In this document: positions 57,189-64,000 of the stretch, in pieces
Layout of the letters: every line of letters begins with the position of its first letter
Position numbering within the stretch: position 1 is the stretch's first letter
Source: Pseudomonas fluorescens
GTDB lineage: Bacteria; Pseudomonadota; Gammaproteobacteria; Pseudomonadales; Pseudomonadaceae
DNA: 64,000 nt
Assembly (NCBI RefSeq): GCF_001902145.1
Contig: NZ_MRST01000023.1
Span: forward strand, 62,001-126,000
Direction of reading: 5' to 3'
Notes under the pieces: generated by a model
What the model was told of the DNA's origin: nothing
Seen by the model: only the letters and a program-made list of their open reading frames with translations
Databases searched by the model: none
Made by a program: the position numbers and the translations under genes

Positions 57189-57389
57189 GTGAGGTTGGCG
57201 CACCCAGGTCGTGAAGAATTTATAGCTTAGTCAGGCGGCGGATTCGGGCAGGCTGGTGCTGAGCGATAAAATGTCAGATTGTGCGTCTTGCAGGCGATTG
57301 GTCGCGTGGGGATGAGTACACTGGCGCCGTTGCACACTACGGGGCGCAGGACGTGCCTTGTCATGGTTCTATTCTGGAGAGTGAAAGAG

Positions 57390-57803
57390 ATGCGTCAAAA
57401 AGGATTTACCTTGATCGAGTTGTTGATCGTCGTGGCAATCATCGGCATTTTGGCCACTATCGGTCTGCCCATGTACACCAAGCATCAGGCTAAGGCCAAG
57501 TTCACCGCGGGGTTGGCTGAAATCAGCGCTCTAAAGGCCAGCTACGAGGACGCCATCAACCAGGGTACCGTGCCGACCCTGGCCCTCATCGGGGGCACCA
57601 GCCCTACCGCCAACTGCGCGATCGAGGTGGCAGGCGATGTGGCCTCGGGCGCAGGTACCCTGCGTTGTGAAATCCTTGATGCACCCGCGCCCGTGCTCGG
57701 CAAGACCATCACCTTGACCCGCAGCGCCACCACCGGCTGGAGCTGTGCCACCACGGTAGAGCCTCAGTACGCTGCCAAGGGCTGCGGCGCCAACGGCGCG
57801 TGA
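57390..57803 (+). CDS. pilA: Type IV major pilin PilA
   Basis: A 137-residue pilin with a five- or six-residue leader and the canonical cleavage and helix sequence RQKGFTLIELLIVVAIIGIL. A pair of C-terminal cysteines (GWSCATTVEP and KGCGANGA) should close the receptor-binding D-loop, and another pair (NCAIEV, LRCEIL) is present. The upstream region lacks a convincing sigma-54 promoter: TGGCGC-CGTTGCA at 57329-57341 resembles one but the GG-GC spacing is too short. pilB is absent beside it. A tRNA-Thr gene follows 64 bases downstream. Confidence 0.93.
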   Translation: MRQKGFTLIELLIVVAIIGILATIGLPMYTKHQAKAKFTAGLAEISALKASYEDAINQGTVPTLALIGGTSPTANCAIEVAGDVASGAGTLRCEILDAPAPVLGKTITLTRSATTGWSCATTVEPQYAAKGCGANGA

Positions 57804-57867
57804 CCGTCGCCGGGCGGTGAGCGAGTTGGTTGCTGCATGCCCAATGCAGTGCTAGCTTTAGCCCACC

Positions 57868-57943
57868 GCCCGTGTAGCTCAGCCGGTAGAGCAGCGCACT
57901 CGTAACGCGAAGGTCGCAGGTTCGATTCCTGTCTCGGGCACCA
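57868..57943 (+). tRNA. tRNA-Thr (CGT)
   Basis: 76 bases with encoded CCA. Anticodon CGT at 57901-57903. Acceptor GCCCGTG pairs with CTCGGGC except for a T-T mismatch at the sixth pair. D- and T-loops are canonical. Confidence 0.95.
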
Positions 57944-58091
57944 CAGGCACCACTGTTTCAACGGCAATGTTTTCAGATGATCCCAGAATGGTTCTGAAGG
58001 CCAGGTGAGCCGGCATTTGCGCCCGCTCTTTTGTATCTGCGCAACCTTGAAGACCCAGATGCATTCCCATTCCTCGATCCAAGAGAACAAC

Positions 58092-58397
58092 ATGACCACG
58101 ACTGAGATGACCCAGGAAGCACGGCACGAACAAGCGCTCAAGCATTACCTTGAAGCGACTCCGCAGCTTAAAGAAGAGATCAAGGACCTGAGTGCCGACG
58201 ATCAGCGCGACCAGATTCAGTGGGCATTTGAAGATGAGGCCGAGAGCCAGGGCTACCAGCCTTGGGAGCTGACCCTCAAGTACACCTCGACACCCGAAGA
58301 GTTCGAAGCCGCGCGGTTGGCCTTGCACAAAGAGGCGGCTGAGGTGCTGGGTGTCGAATGGGACGAGTACTGCGAGATGAATAACCTTGTAGTTTGA
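58092..58397 (+). CDS. Conserved hypothetical protein, possibly DUF6388 family
   Basis: A 101-residue acidic, helix-rich soluble protein starting MTTTEMTQEARHEQALKHYL and ending DEYCEMNNLVV. I think it belongs to the small Pseudomonas family DUF6388 but am not certain. The ATG was chosen by the AAGAGAAC sequence upstream and the family-like N-terminus; an upstream extension of 29 residues is unlikely. It sits alone between tRNA-Thr and a REP doublet; function unknown. Confidence 0.65.
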   Translation: MTTTEMTQEARHEQALKHYLEATPQLKEEIKDLSADDQRDQIQWAFEDEAESQGYQPWELTLKYTSTPEEFEAARLALHKEAAEVLGVEWDEYCEMNNLVV

Positions 58398-58404
58398 AAG
58401 CAGC

Positions 58405-58506
58405 CTGTAGGAGCGAGCTTGCTCGCGAAAAACGTTAACGATAACGCGTGAACTCTGATTGCACGCGGTGCCCTTGAGTTTTTCGCGAGCAAGCTCGCTC
58501 CTACAG
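58405..58506. repeat. REP doublet, GAGCGAGCTTGCTCGC type
   Basis: CTGTAGGAGCGAGCTTGCTC from 58405 and its complement ending at 58506; interior AACGTTAACGATAACGCG beside the left arm. Located between two convergent genes. Confidence 0.92.
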
Positions 58507-58518
58507 TTACGGCATCTT

Positions 58519-59367
58519 TCAGATACTGAGGCGCATCGACAGATCCACCGCCTTCACATCCTTGGTCATCGCGCCGATGGAGATGTAGTCCACGCCGGTT
58601 TCAGCGATAGGCAGCAAGGTGGTTTCATTGATCCCGCCGCTGGCTTCCAGCTTGGCCTTGCCTGCGTTCAGGCGCACGGCTTCGCGCATGTCTTCCAGGC
58701 TCAGTTCATCCAGCATGATGATGTCGGCACCCGCCGCCAGGGCTTCGCGCAATTCCTCCAGGCTTTCCACTTCGATTTCCACCGGCTTGCCCGGGGCGAT
58801 CTTGTGGGCGGCGGTGATCGCTTGGGCAATACCACCGCAGGCGGCGATGTGGTTTTCCTTGATCAGGAACGCGTCATACAGCCCGATACGGTGGTTGTGG
58901 CAACCGCCGCAGGTCACCGCATATTTCTGCGCCAAGCGCAGGCCGGGCAATGTCTTGCGAGTGTCCAGCAGCTTGACCTGGGTGCTGGCGACAAAGTCCG
59001 CCAAAAATTGCGCACGGGTCGCAACCCCTGACAGCAATTGCAGAAAATTCAACGCGCAACGTTCGCCACTGAGCAGCGAGCGGGCCGGACCCTCAAGGTG
59101 GAACAACGCCTGGTTGGGGCTCACACGTTCGCCGTCGGCCACCTGCCAATGCACGGCGACCCGTGGGTCCAGTTGACGAAACACCGCATCCACCCATGCT
59201 GTGCCGGCGATAACAGCCGCCTCACGGGTAATGATCGTGGCCTTGGCCAGCCGTTCGGCCGGAATCAACTGCGCGGTGATGTCACCACTGCCGATGTCTT
59301 CCAGCAGTGCGCGGCGCACGTTGGCTTCGATTTCGGCGGTGAGGTCGGCAAGACGGAGGTTCGGCAT
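58519..59367 (-). CDS. nadC: Nicotinate-nucleotide pyrophosphorylase (carboxylating)
   Basis: NadC (quinolinate phosphoribosyltransferase) makes nicotinate mononucleotide from quinolinate and PRPP in de novo NAD synthesis. The 282-residue protein has the family motifs [55 protein letters not shown] and [13 protein letters not shown]. The ATG giving MPNLRLADL was chosen. It diverges from the DUF1631 gene. Confidence 0.96.
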   Translation of the reverse strand: MPNLRLADLTAEIEANVRRALLEDIGSGDITAQLIPAERLAKATIITREAAVIAGTAWVDAVFRQLDPRVAVHWQVADGERVSPNQALFHLEGPARSLLSGERCALNFLQLLSGVATRAQFLADFVASTQVKLLDTRKTLPGLRLAQKYAVTCGGCHNHRIGLYDAFLIKENHIAACGGIAQAITAAHKIAPGKPVEIEVESLEELREALAAGADIIMLDELSLEDMREAVRLNAGKAKLEASGGINETTLLPIAETGVDYISIGAMTKDVKAVDLSMRLSI

Positions 59368-59612
59368 AACAGGCTCCACAAACAAAGTGCCTCGATTATA
59401 GGGCCAGCGTGCGTTCTAACCCAGGCTCGCCACTCATTTACCGCACAAAGTCACAGTGTGCTGGCGCAACTGCCCTCGTTTGCAAGATAATCTCGCGCCT
59501 TGCAATTGGCGTCATAGCTTTGACGTCCTGGTGGTGACCGGGTATTTGCAGTGCCTGCCGGGCCTGCGCTCCGTCTCTCCACCTCTCAAAACCGCCGTTT
59601 CAGGAGGCCAGG

Positions 59613-61760
59613 ATGCACAATGACGGGAAGGTGGTGCCTATCAACAGGGCACAGGCCACGCCATCGCCGCTCGCGCGCCTGCCGGTGGTGTTGCTGCAGG
59701 TGCGTGACAAGGCTGCGCAACAGCTGCAGCAAGGCTTGCAGGAACTGTTCGATAACGCCGACGACACCCTGTTCGAAATGGCCGAAAAGGCCCGTAGCAC
59801 CGTCGACCATCATATTTTTTTCGAGGCCATGCGCGACCTGCGCCTCAAGCGCAAGAACTTCGAGCGCGTGTTCATGGAGCAGCTGTTTGTGGCGTTCGCC
59901 AACTTGGGCCAGGCCCGGTGCAGCGGGGCACACCTGGTGCCGGTGGTGTCTTATGAGGCGGCACCCGGCACCAGCGCGGATGACGTGGAAAAAACCGTGG
60001 CCCTGGAGGCGATGCTCGGTCGGGTTGGGCATCGTGATGGCTTGGCCCTGGGGCAGTTGAACGCACGCTTGAGTGAACTGCTCGGCAGGCGCCTGGAGGC
60101 CCCTGAAAACCCCTTGGGCCCTGCGCGGCTTTGTGAGTTTTTCCTGCAAGCAGGGCGCAGCCTGGGGGTGGAGATTCGCGTCAAGCTGGTCATGCTCAAG
60201 CTGTTTGAGAAATACGTGCTCAGTGACGCCGACCTGTTGTATGGCGAGGCCAACCAATTGCTGATCGCCACCGGCGTATTGCCGCAACTCAAGACGGTCC
60301 CGTCCCGTCGAGCTGGCGGGCGCGAGACCCGGGAGCACCAGCATTACACTCGCCACGCGGAGGCCGACCCGCCGCTGGATAAAAGCGGCCAGCAAGCGTT
60401 CAGTGCCTTGCAGAAGTTGCTGGTAGCCGTGCGTGGCAGCGTGGCCCCGACCCTTGAAGCCAGTGCCGAGCCGCAGCCGATTGCCACCCGCGATCTGCTA
60501 CGGCTGTTGTCGCATTTGCAGCAATATGTCCCGGAGCCCGGTGGCGAGGACGATTTCGACCTGCGCAACCAGCTGGAACAGTTGCTGACCCGGGTCAGTG
60601 TCAAAAGCGGCAAGTCGAGGGTGTTAGAAGAAGCAGACGAAGATGTGATCAATCTGGTCGCCATGCTGTTCGAGTTCATGCTCGATGACAGCAGTGTGCC
60701 GGACGCTTTCAAGGCGCTGATTGCTCGCTTGCAGATCCCGCTGCTGAAAGTGGCGGTGCTGGACAAGAGCCTGTTCAGTTGCACGGAGCATCCGGCGCGG
60801 CGCTTGCTCAATGACATCGCGAGCGCCGTCATCGGCTGGAGCCCGCCCCATGACCACCCACGGGACAACCTCTACCTGTGTATCGAGCAACTCGTACAGC
60901 GTGTGCTGAATGAGTTCGTCGAAGACCCGGCGATTTTCTCCCAGTTGCTCACCACGTTCAGCGCATTCATAGCCCAAGAGCGCAAGCGCAGCGAGCGACT
61001 TGAGCGACATACCCGTGACGCCGAGCAAGAGCGCCTGCAGGTCGAGGTGGCGCGCCAGCGTGTGGCGCACGTGCTCAATCGCCGGCTTGTGGGCAAAACC
61101 TTGCCGCAATCGGTGCTGCACTTTGTGCAGCAGGCCTGGAGCCAGGTGCTGTTATTGGCCGTTCTCAAGCATGGTGAACAATCGCTGCAGTGGCAGGCGG
61201 TGCTGCGCACCCTGGATGAATTGATCTGGAGCGTCGGCCTGCGTGAAGACACCGAAGCGGGCCGGCGTTTGCTCGAGCAATTACCCGGGCTGCTCAAGGC
61301 ATTGCGTGACGGGTTGGCCGGTGCGGCCTTTGATCCTTTCAGTACTCGTGAGTTTTTCCTGCAGTTGCAGGCCATGCATGTTCAGGCGCTCGACGGCGAG
61401 GTGCTGGTTGAAGTCCGTGAGCCTTTTATCCTGGGGGCTGGCCCGCCGGGTGCCGACGAACCACTGCCCCATGATGACCCCGACCTGCTCAAGGCCCAGC
61501 AGTTGCGAGTCGGTGCCTGGGTAGCGCTGCAGCAAAATGAAGCCGGTACCCTGCGCTGCAAATTGACTGCAATCATGCCGCCCGCCGATACCTATATTTT
61601 TGTCAGCCGCGCGGGCCTCAAGGTGCTGGAGAAAAGTGCAGTTCAGTTAGCATTGGCGTTCAAGCACGGCGCCCTGCACGCCGTGGATGATGGCCCGCTG
61701 TTTGAGCGTGCGCTGGCAGCGGTGGTGGGCAACCTGCGGCAACTCAATCGCGGCAAGTGA
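59613..61760 (+). CDS. DUF1631 family protein
   Basis: A 715-residue protein of the DUF1631 family, found next to ampD-ampE or nadC in many pseudomonads. It is largely helical, charged and without obvious membrane segments: TLFEMAEKARSTVDHHIFFE near the start, AFIAQERKRSERLERHTRDAEQ in the middle. The C-terminal region resembles PilZ-like beta strands (LRVGAWVALQQNEAGTLRCK, YIFVSRAGLKVLEKS) and might sense cyclic di-GMP, but I do not see a clear RxxxR motif. Function unknown. Confidence 0.75.
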   Translation: MHNDGKVVPINRAQATPSPLARLPVVLLQVRDKAAQQLQQGLQELFDNADDTLFEMAEKARSTVDHHIFFEAMRDLRLKRKNFERVFMEQLFVAFANLGQARCSGAHLVPVVSYEAAPGTSADDVEKTVALEAMLGRVGHRDGLALGQLNARLSELLGRRLEAPENPLGPARLCEFFLQAGRSLGVEIRVKLVMLKLFEKYVLSDADLLYGEANQLLIATGVLPQLKTVPSRRAGGRETREHQHYTRHAEADPPLDKSGQQAFSALQKLLVAVRGSVAPTLEASAEPQPIATRDLLRLLSHLQQYVPEPGGEDDFDLRNQLEQLLTRVSVKSGKSRVLEEADEDVINLVAMLFEFMLDDSSVPDAFKALIARLQIPLLKVAVLDKSLFSCTEHPARRLLNDIASAVIGWSPPHDHPRDNLYLCIEQLVQRVLNEFVEDPAIFSQLLTTFSAFIAQERKRSERLERHTRDAEQERLQVEVARQRVAHVLNRRLVGKTLPQSVLHFVQQAWSQVLLLAVLKHGEQSLQWQAVLRTLDELIWSVGLREDTEAGRRLLEQLPGLLKALRDGLAGAAFDPFSTREFFLQLQAMHVQALDGEVLVEVREPFILGAGPPGADEPLPHDDPDLLKAQQLRVGAWVALQQNEAGTLRCKLTAIMPPADTYIFVSRAGLKVLEKSAVQLALAFKHGALHAVDDGPLFERALAAVVGNLRQLNRGK

Positions 61761-61821
61761 TCGCAACCGCAGGGTGGAACGCGGCATACTGGTCACACCT
61801 CTTCTCATTCAAGGAGCCTGT

Positions 61822-62385
61822 ATGCAGTTGGACCCCGCCAGCGGTTGGTGCCAGGGCATTCGTCATTGCCCTTCGCCCAACTTCAACGAGCGCCCTGAAG
61901 GCGAAATCTCGCTGTTGGTGGTGCATAACATCAGTTTGCCTCCGGCGCAGTTCAACACCGGCAAGGTGCAGGATTTTTTTCAGAACCGCCTGGATAGCTC
62001 AGAGCATCCCTACTTTGAAGGGATTGCCAGCCTACGGGTGTCTGCGCATTTTCTGATTGAGCGTGACGGCATTGTGACGCAATTTGTTTCGTGCCGTGAC
62101 CGGGCGTGGCATGCCGGTGTTTCCGTCTTTGACGGGCGTGAGGTGTGCAATGATTTCTCCCTGGGGATCGAGCTGGAAGGCACGGACGACCTACCATTTA
62201 CCGATGCCCAGTATGCGGCGCTGATCGATCTGACCCGCCAACTGCTGGTCGCTTACCCCGCGATCACCCATCAACGTATTTGTGGTCACAGCGACATCGC
62301 TCCGGGGCGCAAGACCGACCCGGGCCCCGCTTTTGATTGGACGCGCTTTCGCAGCGCTCTGCAGGATGGAGGACACGAACGATGA
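61822..62385 (+). CDS. ampD: 1,6-anhydro-N-acetylmuramyl-L-alanine amidase AmpD
   Basis: AmpD is a cytosolic zinc amidase that recycles muropeptides and keeps the AmpR regulator of the ampC beta-lactamase silent. The 187-residue protein carries the zinc ligands in LLVVHNISLP, the later His in CGHSDIAPGRKTDPG, and the Asp of that same segment. It overlaps ampE by ATGA. The start was set at the ATG preceded by AAGGAGC. Loss of this gene would derepress beta-lactamase where ampC is inducible. Confidence 0.96.
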   Translation: MQLDPASGWCQGIRHCPSPNFNERPEGEISLLVVHNISLPPAQFNTGKVQDFFQNRLDSSEHPYFEGIASLRVSAHFLIERDGIVTQFVSCRDRAWHAGVSVFDGREVCNDFSLGIELEGTDDLPFTDAQYAALIDLTRQLLVAYPAITHQRICGHSDIAPGRKTDPGPAFDWTRFRSALQDGGHER

Positions 62386-63218
62386 GTTTCCTGGTGTTGG
62401 TGCTGGCCGTGTGGATCGAGAAGTTCTCGGCCTTGCGCCTGCGGTTGCAGCGCGACGGTGGATGGCTGCGTGAGCTGGCCAAGCTGGAATCGAGCCCGCG
62501 CATGAGCAAGCGGCCCTGGCTGATCCTGCTGATATTGGTGCTGCTGCCGGTGGCATTGCTGGCATTGTTGTTGCTGGTCCTGGAGCCGGTGGCCTATGGC
62601 CTGTTGGCATTGCCGGTGCACTTGCTAGTGGTGATCTACAGCCTGGGCCGTGGCGATCTATTGGCGGGGCTGGGACCGTTTCGCGATGCCTGGCGGCGCG
62701 GTGACCTGCAAGCGGCCGAGCATGTGGCCGAACGCGATCTCAAACTTGGCGCTGACAGTGGTGAGCAATTGCTGGAGCGCGTCCAGGGTTACCTGCTGTG
62801 GCAGGCGTATCAAAGCTTTTTCGCGGTGATTTTCTGGTATTTCCTGCTGGGCCCGGTGGCCGCCCTGGCCTACCGCCTGTTGGCGCTGGCCAGCGAAAAC
62901 AGCCAGAACCCGTTGGTGGCCGAGCGCGCTACGCAACTGCGCCACGCGTTTGACTGGTTGCCGGTACGCCTGCTGGCGGCCAGCTTTGCCTTGGTGGGCA
63001 ATTTCGTCGGGGTCAGCCGTGTGATGCTCCACGAACTGTTGAGCTGGGACATCAGCGCGGCACAGTTGGTGGAAAAAGTCGGCCTGGCCGCCGCGGAAAT
63101 TCCTGCACCAGTGGTGGGGGCCGATGGCATCAACAGCCTGGATCGCCTGTGGGAACTGCTGCTGCGTGCGGCGGTGCTGTGGTATGCCGGGTTTGCCATC
63201 TGGACGGTACTCCCCTGA
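62382..63218 (+). CDS. ampE: AmpE-like regulatory membrane protein
   Basis: A 278-residue inner membrane protein with about four hydrophobic segments, for example WLILLILVLLPVALLALLLL and FFAVIFWYFLLGPVAALAYR. AmpE is the partner gene of ampD but its role in beta-lactamase regulation is minor. MSFLVLVLAVWIEKFSALRL gives the start, overlapping ampD (ATGA). A REP doublet follows. Confidence 0.93.
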   Translation: MSFLVLVLAVWIEKFSALRLRLQRDGGWLRELAKLESSPRMSKRPWLILLILVLLPVALLALLLLVLEPVAYGLLALPVHLLVVIYSLGRGDLLAGLGPFRDAWRRGDLQAAEHVAERDLKLGADSGEQLLERVQGYLLWQAYQSFFAVIFWYFLLGPVAALAYRLLALASENSQNPLVAERATQLRHAFDWLPVRLLAASFALVGNFVGVSRVMLHELLSWDISAAQLVEKVGLAAAEIPAPVVGADGINSLDRLWELLLRAAVLWYAGFAIWTVLP

Positions 63219-63220
63219 TG

Positions 63221-63317
63221 GTAGGAGCGAGCTTGCTCGCGAAAAACGTCAACGATAACGCGTGCTTCCTGAATAAACGCGGCGTCTGTGAGTTTTTCGC
63301 GAGCAAGCTCGCTCCTA
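63221..63317. repeat. REP doublet, GAGCGAGCTTGCTCGC type
   Basis: GTAGGAGCGAGCTTGCTCGC from 63221 and its complement ending at 63317; interior AACGTCAACGATAACGCG beside the left arm. The copy begins 2 bases after the ampE stop codon. Confidence 0.92.
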
Positions 63318-63481
63318 CATGGCGTTAGGCCTTACCCTTCCCATATTTGGCCTCCAGACACGCCGTTAACCTTACGTTACAAAACTCCCTTTCGAATTGA
63401 GCTATACAGATAGAGCGCCAAATAGTGGCTATCTGCCGCCGCCCTGCGCCTCAATAAAAATAAAAGAAGGGGAGGTCACCT

Positions 63482-64000
63482 GTGAAGAGCTTGCTCTATC
63501 CCGCCGTCGCGCTGATGAACCGCCTGAGCTTCGGCATGAAGTTCAGCCTGATCAGCGTGCTGTTCCTGCTGCCGATGCTGGCGACCAACTATTACCTGGT
63601 GCGCGACTCGTGGCGTGAATACCAGGGCACCCGGGTCGAACTGCAGAGCCTCGACCTGCTCGGCAGCAGCCTGGCGTTGCGCCGCGACCTTGAAACCCTC
63701 AACAACCAGGTCCAGATCAATGCCACCCTCGGCCAGTCCGGTAAAGCGGCAGACCTGGAGACCAGGATCAGCGCCTTGGAAGCCAGTGTAGTGGAGCGCT
63801 TGCATGGCCTGCGCGCCATTGCGACCCAGCCCGAGCAAGTTGCCGTCTTCGACAGTAAGCGCGACGAATTGATCGCCGCGTTCAAAGCCCAGCAGCAGGA
63901 AACCTCGCTGCTCAACAAAGCGGCGTTGATCGGCAAGTTACTCAACCAGGCCCAGATGTTCAGCCAGATCATTGCCAGCCAAGCCGGCTTGAGCCGTGAT
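63482..64000 (+). CDS. Methyl-accepting chemotaxis protein, N-terminal part
   Basis: The 173 codons visible before the right edge encode a chemoreceptor start: a short cytoplasmic segment, a membrane helix (FSLISVLFLLPMLATNYYLV) and the beginning of a periplasmic helical domain (ELQSLDLLGSSLALRRDLET). The signalling domain lies outside the window. The start is a GTG preceded by GGAGG at a suitable distance. In P. aeruginosa a transducer (PA4520) also follows ampDE. Ligand unknown. Confidence 0.82.
   Translation, partial: MKSLLYPAVALMNRLSFGMKFSLISVLFLLPMLATNYYLVRDSWREYQGTRVELQSLDLLGSSLALRRDLETLNNQVQINATLGQSGKAADLETRISALEASVVERLHGLRAIATQPEQVAVFDSKRDELIAAFKAQQQETSLLNKAALIGKLLNQAQMFSQIIASQAGLSRD

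Noticed and set aside
57329..57341. Possible sigma-54 promoter of pilA
   Set aside because: TGGCGCCGTTGCA resembles TGGCAC-N5-TTGCA, but the GG-to-GC distance is 7 instead of 10 bases.

Overview
The window looks like a chromosomal segment of a Pseudomonas of the fluorescens group. The gene order (ispE-lolB-TPR // hemA-prfA-prmC-moeB-murI-pagL; rpsT / murJ-ribF-ileS-lspA-fkpB-ispH-minor pilins; bamD / rluD-pgeF-clpB; pilA / pilC-pilD-coaE-yacG; nadC / DUF1631-ampD-ampE-MCP) is the one I know from Pseudomonas core genomes. The intergenic spaces carry the REP doublets typical of fluorescent pseudomonads. No prophage, plasmid, CRISPR array, rRNA gene or intact insertion sequence is visible.

Layout. 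1-8.9 kb: envelope and isoprenoid genes on the minus strand (ispE, lolB, a TPR lipoprotein), then a plus-strand chain for haem precursor, release factor and its methylase, MoeB, glutamate racemase and PagL. 8.9-18.3 kb: a blue-light response region. An eight-gene minus-strand operon (DUF523/DUF1722, a LitR-like MerR regulator, photolyase, NTF2-like, SDR, FAD oxidoreductase, DUF1365, cyclopropane/furan-type fatty acid methylase) starts at a promoter bracketed by two perfect TGTACA-N12-TGTACA palindromes. A third, slightly degenerate copy precedes a renalase-like flavoenzyme and a Trp-rich protein. 18.3-31 kb: TIGR01777 epimerase, ferrochelatase, an iron-regulated TonB receptor, the AlgW protease, a Nif3-like protein, CysD/CysNC sulfate activation, an acyltransferase and Pta. 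31-40 kb: SlyD, S20, MurJ, RibF, IleS, LspA, FkpB, IspH. 40-44 kb: a reduced type IV minor pilin cluster next to ThiO. 44.4-50.1 kb: BamD, RluD, PgeF and heat-shock ClpB. 50.3-50.8 kb: four tRNA genes (Asn, Pro, Lys, Pro). 51-64 kb: Ndh, small conserved proteins, CoaE/YacG, PilD, PilC, PilA (no PilB), tRNA-Thr, NadC, DUF1631, AmpD/AmpE and the start of a chemotaxis receptor.

How the genes work together. The photolyase region combines DNA repair, membrane lipid modification and flavoenzymes under one light-responsive repressor, plausibly a defence against photo-oxidative stress. PrfA and PrmC form a release-factor maturation pair. LspA, LolB and BamD serve lipoprotein and outer membrane biogenesis. 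PilD, PilC, PilA and the minor pilins are parts of a type IV pilus system whose assembly ATPase is not encoded here.

The most noteworthy non-coding features are the light-response operators, a 155-bp MITE-like element inserted in a REP sequence with a 12-bp flanking repeat (20289-20547), and seven long REP doublets that share their interior as well as their arms. All calls were made by reading the sequence; no database search was run.
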